Shown: positions 45,174 through 55,256, counted from the stretch's first letter. The stretch is 64,000 nucleotides of DNA from CAYRFF01 sp964436125 (GCA_964436125.1 CAYTBT010000016.1:1-64000); one strand, 5' to 3'. Notes: generated from the sequence alone by a model not told the origin. Translations and numbers: made by a program.

Positions 45174-46520
45174 TTAATTAAATTGTGTGATAAGTGTGGT
45201 GAAATCAGCTTTCGCAAATGCGTACTCGACTTGATAGTGCCAGTAGTCATAATATGCCTTGATGCGAGACTTTTCTGCGTATTGGAGTGAGCGCTGTATC
45301 TGCAACAGTGCCGTCAGATCTATCAATCCTTTCTCATATCGGACTTTAAAGAGCTCGTAGGAGCTGAGGGCTGCGTCATAGGCAGCATTGGCAGCTTGTA
45401 TTTGAGCGAAAGCTTCCTCAATATGGAATCGTAGAGACTCTTCCTGTGCTGTCAGACTAAGCTGAATAGCTTCACGTTCCTGCATATTGCTTGTCTGAAG
45501 CTGCTGAATGCGCTGTTTATCCAGCTGCGCGGTAAAAAAGGCATCGATATTCCAGCTCAGGCCGATTCCCAGCAGATAATTATTCACGGGAAGTGCATAA
45601 CTGTCTTTCCAGGCATCCGTCTGATCGGTAAATCCCACACCGCGCAGAAGACCGCCGGCAAGAAGTGAAATATCAGGCAATGTACTGTGAGAAATATATT
45701 GCTTAAGCGCCGTGAGTCGCTTTTTTTCCTGCTCTTTCATTAAGAGTAAAGGATGAGTTTTATCCCTTTTGTCTTGTATCTGATTACTAGTACTTAAGAG
45801 AGCATTTTCCTCAGGAATGAATTGTGGTCTTACCCCTGCTAGTTCCTTGATTTGCTTGCTGTATTCTGTACTTTGAGCTTGCCATTTATGCTGTAGTGAA
45901 CGCGTCAACTCAAGGCTCGTTTTTGCCGCCAAGGAATCTGCTGCGGATGCAAGGCCACTGATTACAAGGCTTCTTGAAAGTTTTAGTACCTCCTGATTGC
46001 GTGTTGTTTCTTCTCGAGCCCAGCTCAACATAGCTAAGCTGTATAACCAGTTAATATAGGCCGTACTTAATTTATATTGAACATCAATTTTCTTAACATC
46101 GTATTGTACTTGCGCTTTATCCGTGCCGAGTTGAGCTAGTTTAAGTCGGTCTCTATGCTTTCCGAATCTTATAAATTTCCACTGCGCAGTAGCGGATACG
46201 TAGCTATTAATCGCGGTGTTCCCTTCACTTCCATTTCCACTGAAATTCACAATGCCCGGTATGGGGAAAAAGCCACCGCTGATACCTTCATAAGTTCCGT
46301 ATGTGTTCTGTGCATGTAATCTGATATCCGGCAAGAAATCACGCTTGGTAATCTGATAATTAAGCTTGGCGGCCTCGATATGAGCCAATTGAGCATTCAA
46401 GCCGGGATAAGTCTCAATTGCGCTAAATAAGTCTGCTAAACTTGTATGTATTTTTCCCTGTGCTTTGACGCCGAAATTGACTGTCAATACACAGGCTAAT
46501 AATAGCGTTATACGCTTCAT
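45174..46520 (-). CDS. TolC-family outer-membrane efflux protein
   Basis: Outer-membrane channel of the tripartite pump; 448 residues with signal peptide MKRITLLLACVLTVNFGVKA. It has two OEP repeats made of long coiled helices (about 40-220 and 255-440; e.g. RYEKGLIDLTALLQIQRSLQYAEKSRIKAYYDYWHYQVEYA). First gene of the efflux operon. Contains a GCTTTCGCAAAT copy (45208-45219). Confidence 0.92.
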   Translation of the reverse strand: MKRITLLLACVLTVNFGVKAQGKIHTSLADLFSAIETYPGLNAQLAHIEAAKLNYQITKRDFLPDIRLHAQNTYGTYEGISGGFFPIPGIVNFSGNGSEGNTAINSYVSATAQWKFIRFGKHRDRLKLAQLGTDKAQVQYDVKKIDVQYKLSTAYINWLYSLAMLSWAREETTRNQEVLKLSRSLVISGLASAADSLAAKTSLELTRSLQHKWQAQSTEYSKQIKELAGVRPQFIPEENALLSTSNQIQDKRDKTHPLLLMKEQEKKRLTALKQYISHSTLPDISLLAGGLLRGVGFTDQTDAWKDSYALPVNNYLLGIGLSWNIDAFFTAQLDKQRIQQLQTSNMQEREAIQLSLTAQEESLRFHIEEAFAQIQAANAAYDAALSSYELFKVRYEKGLIDLTALLQIQRSLQYAEKSRIKAYYDYWHYQVEYAFAKADFTTLITQFN

Positions 46521-46607
46521 AAATTAACATTTTAAAATGAATAAAACATTGAAGTGCTTGTCCTACAAGTGTGTAGAACGAGTTGAATCCATGGATAAAA
46601 TGTCGTC

Positions 46608-47033
46608 TTAAGCGTAGAATTGCAAGCGTCGTAGCTTGAGGTATAGGGGGATTTTTAAGCTTCCACCTGCTTCTTCATCATTTTTACTGTAAGGAGATAT
46701 CTCCCTGAGGAGTGGCAGGCCATAGAAGAAAAAGAGGACTGCCATCACCGAGCTGATTATAGAATTCCCTTGATTCATTCCTATCGAGGCAAAATTTGCT
46801 ACGAGTATCGGAACTTCTTCATGGGACTGGACGCAAGAATCGTATTGTTGAGTGTAATTATAAGCTTGCGAATTCTTGGGATATTTAAGGTATTGGCTCG
46901 CCGGCACATCGAGCAACATATCTTTTATCTCATGCTTAACTGCACAAGATGTTCCCACTAGCATCCACAATGCAAGTGCGATAGTAAGTGTGCGTGAAAA
47001 TATGCTGTTCAATTTGTCCATAAACTTATTCAC
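46608..47033 (-). CDS. Probable lipoprotein/membrane protein of unknown function
   Basis: A 141-residue ORF not assigned to a family. The N-terminal hydrophobic stretch ILLAL-like TLTIALALWMLVGTSC ends in a Cys with small residues before it, as in a lipobox. A second hydrophobic segment (SIISSVMAVLFFFYGLPLL) lies at about 95-115, so anchoring at both ends is possible. A Met at residue 5 is an alternative start. It lies 87 bp upstream of the efflux operon on the same strand and could be co-transcribed. Confidence 0.55.
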   Translation of the reverse strand: MNKFMDKLNSIFSRTLTIALALWMLVGTSCAVKHEIKDMLLDVPASQYLKYPKNSQAYNYTQQYDSCVQSHEEVPILVANFASIGMNQGNSIISSVMAVLFFFYGLPLLREISPYSKNDEEAGGSLKIPLYLKLRRLQFYA

Positions 47034-47148
47034 TCGATTACCGAGCCTACTCGGAAAAATAGTTAAACGGCAGGTGTTCTTGTTTATTGGATGAAAATCT
47101 ACACTTTACCCCAATTAACAGTTTATTAACATATCATCAAAATTATCG

Positions 47149-47188
47149 GTAATACCCAAATCATGCATTAGAAATTGAAGATAAGCAC
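47149..47188 (+). repeat. 40-bp copy related to the end of the palindromic element
   Basis: Matches the reverse strand of 7909-7948 at 38 of 40 positions. It stands alone between the small lipoprotein gene and the S41 protease stop codon, without the internal palindrome. Contains ATCATGCATTAGAAATTGAA. Confidence 0.7.
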
Positions 47189-47197
47189 AAGAGCACT

Positions 47198-50100
47198 TTA
47201 TTTTTCTGCATCAACTTCTTTCAGCAATACTTTTACCGCAGCCTCGAGCTGGGTATCTTCTCCATTCAAAAATTTGCCGTAAGGCAGTGGTACTTTAATA
47301 TCCGGATGAAGCGTCAGATTCTCTGTCGGCCTTCCTTCATCGCCGATAGTTGCAACCATAGGAATTCCAAAAATGATACTGCGATCGATCTGGCGTTCCC
47401 ACCAGACAGCAGTTCCCGTTCCGGCGACCGGCATACCGACAAGTTTCCCTATACCATTCTGCTTATAGACATAAGGAAAGATAAAAGCATCGCTATAATT
47501 TCCTTCACTCATAACAACAACACTCGGCTTGGTCCAGCGATCAACCGGTTCACCACCTTTGGTCAAGTGGCCTTGGGGCGCAAATTTCAGGTACAGATGA
47601 CCACTTAAAAAGGTATTGAGGTCATTGTGCAGCCAGCCACCTCCATTAAATCGCGTATCGACAATCAATGCTTCTTTATCGATATATTTTCCCATTACCT
47701 TGTCGTACACTTGACGGAAGCTATAGTCATTCATCCCGCGTATGTGCACATAGCCGAGTTTTCCATTACTCAATGAGTCTGTCATTCTCTCCATCATGTC
47801 CACCCAGCGTTCATACATGAGATTGTGTTCTGCACCGAGAGAAATGGGTTTAATTGTCTGTTGAAAGGTTTTCTTTCCACGTTGAAAAGTCAACAATGTA
47901 TTTTTTCCAATGAGATTATCGAGATATTTATTCCAGTTTTCTCCGGCTGCAATACTCTGATTATTAATCTTAATGATAATATCTCCGGCTTTCAACTTAC
48001 TATCGGCACTGGCAAGCGGTCCACCGTCGAGTACTTCGCTTATTTTAATTCCGGGACCTTGATATTTCTGGTCATACAATATGCCGAATGATGCGGTATG
48101 TGTATATGCTGCATTACTATTACTCGGATAATATCGGGCTCCGGTGTGTGAGGCATTGAGCTCGCCGAGCATCTCGCTTAAGAGTACTTTAAAATCATAA
48201 TTATTATTGATATACGGTAAAAATTGTGCATAGGTATCGCGATACATCTTCCAGTCAATGCCATGAATATCCGGATCATAGAATTTATCACTTACTTGCT
48301 GCCATATATGATTAAAAATATATTTCCTTTCTGCTTGTGGATTCCACATCATCTCCGGATCTGTACTGATGGATTTCACCTTCCCATCCTTGGTACTTAT
48401 TTTCTTAAGCCTGCCTCTATCGCTGAGAAAAATAGTTTTTCCATCATCACTGATTGCCAGATGACTTCCCGATGTGCTTAACTTAGCTAGAATCTTTGTT
48501 TTTCTGGTGCGCGGTTCAGTCACCCAGAGGTCGTATCCCTTCTCAAATTTTGCGAGATAATACAATTTACTTCCATCTTCATTGAGCACGTAATCGCTGA
48601 TGCTGGCACTATTTATTGTAAGTCGGACAATCCGATCTTCAAGGTTCTCAAGATCAAATTCCAGCGGTTCTATTTCCTCTTTCTTTTCCTCTTTCTCCTT
48701 TTTATCCTTCTCCTTTTTATCCTCTTCAGATTTCTCTTTGTCGTCTTCTTCACGCGCTTTCATGAGTTTATATTCATCCTCACTGAGCGTATATTTATCA
48801 TAGGCTTCCCGGTCAAAGAAAACGGCATAAATATCGGTTTCATGGCTCCCTTGATACGCGAGTGATTTTCTACCGAGTTTACTGCTCTCGTAAGTCATCA
48901 TTTTTCCATCGAGATACCACTTGGCATCGTCGTCACCGAATCCGCTATTTACCGGATACACAATATTACTCGGATTTTCTAGTGATATGAGGGCTGTATT
49001 GGAAGTGGTGAAGTAACCTTTTCCGTCATCGACGAGAAGCCATCGGCTATCCGGGCTCCAGGCAAATGACCAGTCGCCATCTGCGTAGGAGTAATTATGG
49101 CCCTTGGGCAAAATTGTTGTTTTCTCTCCACTTTTGAGGTCTATGACCTTTAAAACATTGCGATTTTCAACATAAGCTACTTTTTTTCCGTCAGGAGAAT
49201 ATTCTGCTTGAAATTCTTGTGCTTCTGTTGCCACGACTTCATCGTACTTTAAAGTTGTAGATGCAAAGAAGAACTTCTCTTCCGGATGTTCCATCTCAAC
49301 TTTATAGATATTCCAGTTTCCATTGCGTTCACCTGAATATATGATAGACTTGCCATCAGGCGACCAATTAATCATACGCTCTTGTTGAGGTGTATTGGTA
49401 ATGCGCTTTGTCGTGCTATTATCAACACCGGAAACAAATATCTCTCCGCGACTGACAAATGCTACTTCCTTGCCACTGGGACTGACTTTAAATTCTGTTA
49501 TCCGTCCGAGGTCTTTTTCTCTTACTGCGTTAAAACCGGCATTGTTCTGTACCTTAATTGTTATTTTCCGCGCTGCTTCTCCCGCTGTTAAGGTATAGAT
49601 ATCGCCTTTCCACGTAAATGCCATTGTTCCATCGTCAGCAATACTCAGACTGCGGACGGGAAAATCTACAAATTGGGTTAATTGCGTCGATTTTTCTCCT
49701 TCTAGAGGGCGTGAGTGGACATTTAAGGTGCCACTTTCTTCACTGAGATAATATATTGTCTGTCCATTATTGCCAAATAATGGTACGCGATCCTCTCCTT
49801 TAAAGCTTGTGATTTCTCTGTATGAATTATCCTCAATGGTATAAATCCAGATATCTCGCGTCACGGGCGATATATGGTGCTTTCTGTAGTAATCTTCATA
49901 GCCTTTCTTGTCTTGAAAAACAATCTGTGTCCCTGCTTTATTGTAGTGAGCATGTTCTGCTCCTGCTGCACTCACTAGCATAGGGCGACCACCGGTAATG
50001 GGAATTGTATAGAGATTGGCAAAGTAGCGGACACCGGGGAATCGCATACTCTCCGCAGGCGCTTCACGATGACTGCCGAATAAAAGGTGACTATCGTCCG

Positions 50101-50464
50101 GCGTAAAATCGTAAGCAAAGTCGTCCGTACTGTGAAATGTTAATTGCTTGGCTGCTCCTCCTGTTGCCGGCATAATAAATATATCAAAATTGCCGTATAT
50201 ATCACTTGAATATGCAATATTCTTTCCATTATTGCTCCAGACAGGCCTCGTATAATACGCATCTCCTACGGTAAGTGGTATTGCTACTCCTCCATCGACA
50301 TCAACGGTATAAAGGTTCCCCATATAACCGAATGCTATTGTCTGCCCATCCGGCGAAATTGCAGGGTGTCGAAGCCAGCGAGTGATTTCTGTCGAGGCGG
50401 AATCTTGTGCGATTACCGTCATTGTTATTAAGCTTGTGATTGCAAGAAGTAGCAGTCTTTTCAT
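47198..50464 (-). CDS. Tricorn-like S41 family protease
   Basis: A 1088-residue periplasmic enzyme. Signal peptide MKRLLLLAITSLITMTVIAQ. The first 600 residues form TolB/WD40-like propellers with many repeats of the type ISPDGQTIAFGYMGNLYTVD, DFTPDDSHLLFGS and WSPDSRWLLVDD. A charged insert (KEKSEEDKKEKDKKEKEEKK) links to the C-terminal half, which contains a PDZ domain (PGIKISEVLDGGPLASADSKLKAGDIIIKIN) and the S41 catalytic part with the Ser motif SEGNYSDAFIFPY. The ATG at 50494 is less likely than 50464 because the signal peptide starts at the latter. Confidence 0.92.
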   Translation of the reverse strand: MKRLLLLAITSLITMTVIAQDSASTEITRWLRHPAISPDGQTIAFGYMGNLYTVDVDGGVAIPLTVGDAYYTRPVWSNNGKNIAYSSDIYGNFDIFIMPATGGAAKQLTFHSTDDFAYDFTPDDSHLLFGSHREAPAESMRFPGVRYFANLYTIPITGGRPMLVSAAGAEHAHYNKAGTQIVFQDKKGYEDYYRKHHISPVTRDIWIYTIEDNSYREITSFKGEDRVPLFGNNGQTIYYLSEESGTLNVHSRPLEGEKSTQLTQFVDFPVRSLSIADDGTMAFTWKGDIYTLTAGEAARKITIKVQNNAGFNAVREKDLGRITEFKVSPSGKEVAFVSRGEIFVSGVDNSTTKRITNTPQQERMINWSPDGKSIIYSGERNGNWNIYKVEMEHPEEKFFFASTTLKYDEVVATEAQEFQAEYSPDGKKVAYVENRNVLKVIDLKSGEKTTILPKGHNYSYADGDWSFAWSPDSRWLLVDDGKGYFTTSNTALISLENPSNIVYPVNSGFGDDDAKWYLDGKMMTYESSKLGRKSLAYQGSHETDIYAVFFDREAYDKYTLSEDEYKLMKAREEDDKEKSEEDKKEKDKKEKEEKKEEIEPLEFDLENLEDRIVRLTINSASISDYVLNEDGSKLYYLAKFEKGYDLWVTEPRTRKTKILAKLSTSGSHLAISDDGKTIFLSDRGRLKKISTKDGKVKSISTDPEMMWNPQAERKYIFNHIWQQVSDKFYDPDIHGIDWKMYRDTYAQFLPYINNNYDFKVLLSEMLGELNASHTGARYYPSNSNAAYTHTASFGILYDQKYQGPGIKISEVLDGGPLASADSKLKAGDIIIKINNQSIAAGENWNKYLDNLIGKNTLLTFQRGKKTFQQTIKPISLGAEHNLMYERWVDMMERMTDSLSNGKLGYVHIRGMNDYSFRQVYDKVMGKYIDKEALIVDTRFNGGGWLHNDLNTFLSGHLYLKFAPQGHLTKGGEPVDRWTKPSVVVMSEGNYSDAFIFPYVYKQNGIGKLVGMPVAGTGTAVWWERQIDRSIIFGIPMVATIGDEGRPTENLTLHPDIKVPLPYGKFLNGEDTQLEAAVKVLLKEVDAEK

Positions 50465-50715
50465 TGTAGATTTTATTTGATTAGTTGTACACATTTTTCA
50501 AAAACAAGCGGAAGGTACACTTTTTCTCACATTTATGAAAGAATAGAGTATAAAACACCGTACACACTACGATTCTAGTATTATCCTCAAGAAAATACAG
50601 CAATTCTTCTCTAATCTTCATCCCCTCATTGCTTTATTATCTGATGCATTGAGAAGTGAGGTAGAACAGACTATTTCTATAAGTATGTACGCAGCTATAT
50701 TTGCGCAAGCGAATA

Positions 50716-51195
50716 TTAAAACAAAAGGGATTTCAGAAACCACCAGGCGATGATCATACACCAGATCAACTTGATTCCTGAGCTCAGGAGAAAGCCGATA
50801 AATGCGCCTGCTGCAACTTTCAATGCATTACCCACATCACCCGGATGTGCAATTATTTCCCCCACCAGTGCTCCGACAAATGGGCCGATTACAATACCGA
50901 GCGGTCCAAAGAATATACCGGCAATCGCACCCACCGTAGTGCCGCGTTGAGCAGCAAGCGAGCCGCCATGCTTCCTGGTACTTACAATAGGCAATATATA
51001 GTCGAGTACGATAACAACCACGGTAATTATTGCCGTAGAAAGCAGAAATAAATTACTGAATTGCGCATAATCGGTAAAATGGAGGGCAAGAATCCCTAGC
51101 CAGGCAAATGGCGGCCCCGGAAGCACCGGTAAAATACTTCCGGCAACTCCTATAAGAATAGCGATTCCTCCGATAATTGCGAGTGTTACATCCAT
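50716..51195 (-). CDS. DUF456 domain-containing membrane protein
   Basis: A 159-residue hydrophobic protein with four to five spans and the DUF456 glycine-rich core (LPVLPGPPFAWLGILALHF, then GIFFGPLGIVIGPFVGALVGE). The repeated GPxxGxxxGPF pattern suggests tight helix packing. Function of this family is unknown. Transcribed alone. Confidence 0.92.
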   Translation of the reverse strand: MDVTLAIIGGIAILIGVAGSILPVLPGPPFAWLGILALHFTDYAQFSNLFLLSTAIITVVVIVLDYILPIVSTRKHGGSLAAQRGTTVGAIAGIFFGPLGIVIGPFVGALVGEIIAHPGDVGNALKVAAGAFIGFLLSSGIKLIWCMIIAWWFLKSLLF

Positions 51196-51457
51196 AATTT
51201 ATACCTTATTCCAAGCTTCCAATCTGCTGTATCGCATCTTAAATTCAAGCATTAGCCATAGACAAGGTAAAAACAATCTCCTGATATTCAGAGAAAATTA
51301 CATACATTTCTTTTTTAAAACCACCGGTATAATGCAATTTACAATTTAAGCTATGGCGTACAAAAGATATAGTTTAAACATAAAATAGATAAACGAGGCA
51401 GATTGACAACAGAAGTGCCGTGTAATGTATTACCTAATTCAGAAATTGTAGGAAGGA
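51196..51457. other. Divergent intergenic region
   Basis: About 260 bp between the DUF456 and MFS genes. No box matching TAnnTTTG was found; GGAAGG four bases before ATG 51458 is a possible ribosome-binding site. Confidence 0.3.
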
Positions 51458-52705
51458 ATGAAGTCAAGTGTAAAACAGATCAAAAAAGGGCCGGCATTAA
51501 TTATGGCGGGCATTGCCGTATTTTTAGTCGCAAGTACCCTGCGAGCACCGCCTACAGCTGTGGGACCGGTCATTGAACAGATAAAGGCTGAATTCCAACT
51601 TTCAGCAACATCGGCCGGTCTATTGACATCGATTCCATTATTTACCTGGGCCGTTTTATCGGTACTCGTAGGAAGGTATTCGCTCAGGTTTAAGATGGAA
51701 AAAGTGATTTTATTTTCCATGATTCTGCTTGCGCTCGGCCTTCTTGCACGCGTATGGGGCAATATCTCGATGCTCTTCATCGGTTCTGCCATTATAGGAA
51801 TCGGGATCTGTGTAGGCAATGTGTTAATGCCCGCATTTGTGAAGAAGGTTTTCTCTGCTTATCTCGGACTCATGACGGGCGTTTATACCGTTGCAATGAA
51901 TATCGCTGCCGCAATCGCTTCAGGCTTCAGCATTGCGATAGGCAGAATAACAGGAATGGAGTGGAAAGGAGCGCTGGGGATTTGGTTGATTTTAACTATC
52001 ATCGCCGCAGGGATATGGGCTTTACAACTTAAAAATAAGCCAAGGGATAAAAAAGCTTCCGCAAATGCTCGTTCCAGGCACAATCAATCCTCCGGTCCGC
52101 AAGATATTTTCCGCTCAAGGCTTGCATGGAGCATAAGTATCTATATGGGTTTGCAGTCCTTATTATACTATAGCCTGGTAGCTTGGCTGCCCAAGATTCT
52201 CATGGACTATGGAATGGATAACACGACATCCGGCTGGGTGCTCTCCTACTTTTTATTGGCGACTCTTCCCGTCACTTTTGTAGGACCGATTATCGCACAT
52301 AAGATGCGAGATCAGAAAAAATTAATCTGGATTGTCGTAGCGCTTATGGTAGTCGGTGTAGCATTGCTCATCGCATTTCAGGAAAAGTATGCAATCCTTG
52401 CCGCCATTTGTCTCGGCATGTCCAATGGCTTTGCATTCAGCCTGAGTATGCTCTTTTTCTCTTTACGCACGGAATCCGCAACAACTGCTATTCAGATTTC
52501 CGGTATGGCACAGTCCATAGGATATCTGATTGCGGCATTCGGGCCGGCGATATTTGGATGGATATATGACATCAGCAAAAACTGGAACTATGCCTTTTAT
52601 TTTCTATTGGCAACCGCAGGTTTAATCCTGATATTGGGATTGATAGCTTCAAGCAACCGCACGATAGAAGAAGAGCTGAATGCAGGAAAGCACGCAGCTT
52701 CATAG
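51458..52705 (+). CDS. MFS transporter, cyanate permease-like
   Basis: Twelve-span major facilitator, 415 residues. The start segment VASTLRAPPTAVGPVIEQIKAEFQLS and the motif TSIPLFTWAVLSVLVGRYSLRF resemble the CynX/NimT group. The substrate is not determinable. A cytosolic loop between spans 6 and 7 is lysine-rich (NKPRDKKASANARSRHNQSS) and holds the GCTTCCGCAAAT motif at 52055-52066. Confidence 0.85.
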   Translation: MKSSVKQIKKGPALIMAGIAVFLVASTLRAPPTAVGPVIEQIKAEFQLSATSAGLLTSIPLFTWAVLSVLVGRYSLRFKMEKVILFSMILLALGLLARVWGNISMLFIGSAIIGIGICVGNVLMPAFVKKVFSAYLGLMTGVYTVAMNIAAAIASGFSIAIGRITGMEWKGALGIWLILTIIAAGIWALQLKNKPRDKKASANARSRHNQSSGPQDIFRSRLAWSISIYMGLQSLLYYSLVAWLPKILMDYGMDNTTSGWVLSYFLLATLPVTFVGPIIAHKMRDQKKLIWIVVALMVVGVALLIAFQEKYAILAAICLGMSNGFAFSLSMLFFSLRTESATTAIQISGMAQSIGYLIAAFGPAIFGWIYDISKNWNYAFYFLLATAGLILILGLIASSNRTIEEELNAGKHAAS

Positions 52706-52840
52706 TGATTGCGGTTCAGGCATAAAGGAATCCTATAATAGTACTCCTCTCAGGCCGCTTGAGCACGTATGTTGCATCAGTATCAAGTGATAAAATTCTT
52801 GTGTGAGACTCCTAAGCTAGGCCAGGATAAAGTGGAAAAG

Positions 52841-52912
52841 TAGCCTCGACAGGAATCGAACCTGTATCTAGAGTTTAGGAAACTCCTATTCTATCCGTTG
52901 AACTACGAGGCC
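52841..52912 (-). tRNA. tRNA-Arg (anticodon CCT)
   Basis: Reverse-strand cloverleaf of 72 nt. Acceptor GGCCTCG/CGAGGCT with a G-U first pair and discriminator A; anticodon loop TTCCTAA with anticodon CCT; T arm ACAGG-TTCGATT-CCTGT. No CCA is encoded. It reads AGG codons. Confidence 0.96.
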
Positions 52913-53202
52913 AGTTGTGGAAGCCCGAGAATCAATGTCATAGCTTTTCATAAAGCTGACCCATTCTCATTTCTTATAGAAATCTTCCGAGCCGCAAAGG
53001 TAAACAAATCTCACTTTCTCTCCGCAAGAAAACTTTGGAATTCTTTGAATAGCTTATTTTGCCGGCTCTCCGGAAGTGTAGTCAATTTTAATTATCCATG
53101 AAAAACATTTGCGGAAGCTAATATTCTAGGATAAACGAAGGGAAGCTTCAAATTTTATAAGCAGTTCAAATTTCTTATATTTGCACTAAACCTATAACAA
53201 AT
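52913..53202. other. Intergenic region before the channel gene
   Basis: About 290 bp with the channel promoter (53176-53183) and one reverse-strand dispersed 12-mer (53107-53118). No gene is supported. Confidence 0.4.
53176..53183 (+). promoter_or_regulatory. -7 box TATATTTG of the glutamate-receptor-like channel gene
   Basis: Perfect TAnnTTTG followed by CA, 19 bp before ATG 53203. A matching -33 TTG was not seen. Confidence 0.5.
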
Positions 53203-54288
53203 ATGAAAAGACTGACACTTATATTCACCCTATTCATCGTAGCAATCCTTTTAAACCCTACGATAGTCCTTGGACAGAATGAAAGCAACGAAATAACCAT
53301 CGGGATAGCTGGTTCAGAGCCATTTATAAAACAAGGGACAAGACCATCCGGCATATCACTGGATATCTGGAAGCGAATTGCAGAAAAGACTGATATCAAT
53401 TATAAAACTGTCCCCTATGATGATATCCCGGCCGCACTGAATCAGATGAAAGCAGGGAAGATCGATGCAGTTATAGGACCTATAAGCATCACGGCTGAAA
53501 GGGCTGATTCTGCTCAATTTACACAGCCTTATTTTTCTTCGGGATACTCAATACTTTCTCGTGAAGGCGGCACATCCTTCCTCTCCTGGATTAAGCCTTT
53601 TCTGAGTATGAAATTTATTTATGCGATCTCGATATTTTTATTAATCCTCGGTATTGTCGGTCTGGTTGTATGGGCAGCAGAAAGGAAGGAAAACACGGAG
53701 GAATTTCCGGCTGATAAGCCCGCCAAGGGAATAGGAAATGGAATGTGGCTTGCTATCGTAACGATGACCACAACCGGTTATGGAGACCTGGCACCCAAGA
53801 CATTCTGGGGAAGATTTGCCGCCGGAGCATGGATGATTCTTTCCCTGGTGCTCGCATCGACGATGATAGCCGGTATAGCTAGTGTATTGACGATATTTGC
53901 CATGAACACATCGAGTATTTCATCGGCTGAAGACCTTGTAGGCCAGAAGACCGCTGTTATCGTAGGTTCTCCTGCTGAAGACTTTGTCAAGGAGAATGGA
54001 GGTAAAGTGGTACCTATTGAAAATATTCAAGATGGTATCGATAAACTTACTGAAAATACGGTGACGGCAATGGTTTATGATAGATCTCAATTGCGCTATT
54101 TCCTCGAGCACAATCCACAGGAAGACTTTGTAATTTCACAAGGGGAATACAATAGACAAGGTTATGGATTTGCCTTCTCTGATGATTTTAAGCGCATCCA
54201 GGATATAAATATAGCTCTACTCCAACTCGAAGAAAATGGAGTTGTCGATCGGATTATCAAGGGCTGGCTCGGTGATGACGAGAAATAA
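53203..54288 (+). CDS. Ionotropic-glutamate-receptor-like potassium channel
   Basis: A 361-residue protein with the architecture of the prokaryotic glutamate receptor GluR0: signal peptide (1-24), first half of a periplasmic binding domain (30-125), TM1 (about 137-158), a pore loop with the potassium selectivity filter TTTGYGD (189-195), TM2 (about 208-234), and the second half of the binding domain (240-355). The Arg in SITAERADSAQFTQPY (R100) is the usual alpha-carboxylate ligand of amino-acid binding proteins, and D293 (MVYDRSQLRYF) is in the amine-binding position. It would open for K+ in response to a small periplasmic ligand, probably an amino acid. It is a monocistronic gene. Confidence 0.92.
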   Translation: MKRLTLIFTLFIVAILLNPTIVLGQNESNEITIGIAGSEPFIKQGTRPSGISLDIWKRIAEKTDINYKTVPYDDIPAALNQMKAGKIDAVIGPISITAERADSAQFTQPYFSSGYSILSREGGTSFLSWIKPFLSMKFIYAISIFLLILGIVGLVVWAAERKENTEEFPADKPAKGIGNGMWLAIVTMTTTGYGDLAPKTFWGRFAAGAWMILSLVLASTMIAGIASVLTIFAMNTSSISSAEDLVGQKTAVIVGSPAEDFVKENGGKVVPIENIQDGIDKLTENTVTAMVYDRSQLRYFLEHNPQEDFVISQGEYNRQGYGFAFSDDFKRIQDINIALLQLEENGVVDRIIKGWLGDDEK

Positions 54289-54596
54289 AGCTTCCCTTAT
54301 TGTAAGAAAGGATTTCTTCGGTAGGAATCGATTGCATTGCCTTTCGGCAAATATTTGATTTAAGCTCAACTTCTTTCCCCCGATATATTCTTGTGAGAAG
54401 TCCTTAACTATAGCAGGTATTTACCGGTAATTGTCCAGCTGCAATGACTGACTGTACACTTGTGTATTTCTATTGAGAGTGAAGTATATCTATCTGTAAT
54501 CAATCATGGGCTGATTAAGGAATTTTCTACTATCATCCTCTGAGGAGAAACACTGTCCAGATTAAGCCTGTACAAATATCAATTGCGTAGTATTTC
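54289..54596. other. Convergent intergenic region
   Basis: About 308 bp between the channel gene and the barrel gene. It contains a copy of GCCTTTCGGCAAAT (54339-54352). No terminator with a T-run is convincing. Confidence 0.4.
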
Positions 54597-55226
54597 TTAT
54601 AGGAATATTTCTACACCGAGCAAGGTGTCAAACTGATTTCGTTTCAATTCACTATTGTCGGGATTGATCTTATCCTGAAGGCGCATAAAAGATTTGCGGA
54701 AGCTTAAAAATGCTCCTATATGTTCATTGAACAAATAATGTATTCCGGCTTCCATTCCATAATTCACACCGGAATAGAGAAAGCTCAAGTCACTGTTTCC
54801 GTAGTCGCTATCGATTGACACATAGTTCACCATAGCGCCTAGCGCAAGATAAAGGCCACTACTTATGGGAATATAATAATTCACCTCAGGACCGATATAA
54901 TAATTTTTGTCATAGTTAATGTGTTGTTGCCGGTGTGATTCCAGGTCCCGTGTAGAAACAACTTCCAAGCCCATATTTAGGCCTATTCCCAGGTTATTTA
55001 TAATAAAATAATCGATTCCGGCACCTGCTTTTACCTTTGTTGAAGCATAATCTATATAAATGTTGTGCTCATAAGTAAAATGATTAAAGCTTACAGAAGG
55101 AGCAATCCGCAGAGTACCTGAAGGAATCTGAGCATGCGTATCCGGCGTAATAAGGATAAATATTGCGCATAAAAGCGATAGTAATGGCATAAACTTCAGC
55201 TGTATAATCATCATTCTCTTCATCAT
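54597..55226 (-). CDS. Outer-membrane beta-barrel protein, paralog 1
   Basis: A 209-residue protein with signal peptide (MPLLSLLCAIFILITPDTHAQ). The mature part alternates polar and nonpolar residues with repeated strand-turn units such as GAGIDYFIINNLGIGLNMGLE and GPEVNYYIPISSGLYLALGAMVNYV, and ends in aromatic/Leu EIFL, as in small outer-membrane barrels (OmpX/OmpW-like, PF13505-type). Second of a two-gene operon and a clear paralog of the upstream gene. A 12-mer copy (54692-54703) lies inside it. Confidence 0.82.
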   Translation of the reverse strand: MMKRMMIIQLKFMPLLSLLCAIFILITPDTHAQIPSGTLRIAPSVSFNHFTYEHNIYIDYASTKVKAGAGIDYFIINNLGIGLNMGLEVVSTRDLESHRQQHINYDKNYYIGPEVNYYIPISSGLYLALGAMVNYVSIDSDYGNSDLSFLYSGVNYGMEAGIHYLFNEHIGAFLSFRKSFMRLQDKINPDNSELKRNQFDTLLGVEIFL

Positions 55227-55256
55227 ATCCGGCTTATTTAAAAAGGACAGAGCACA

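Noticed and set aside
52898..53101. 67-codon ORF beside tRNA-Arg
   Set aside because: Starts inside the tRNA gene and has no recognisable features.
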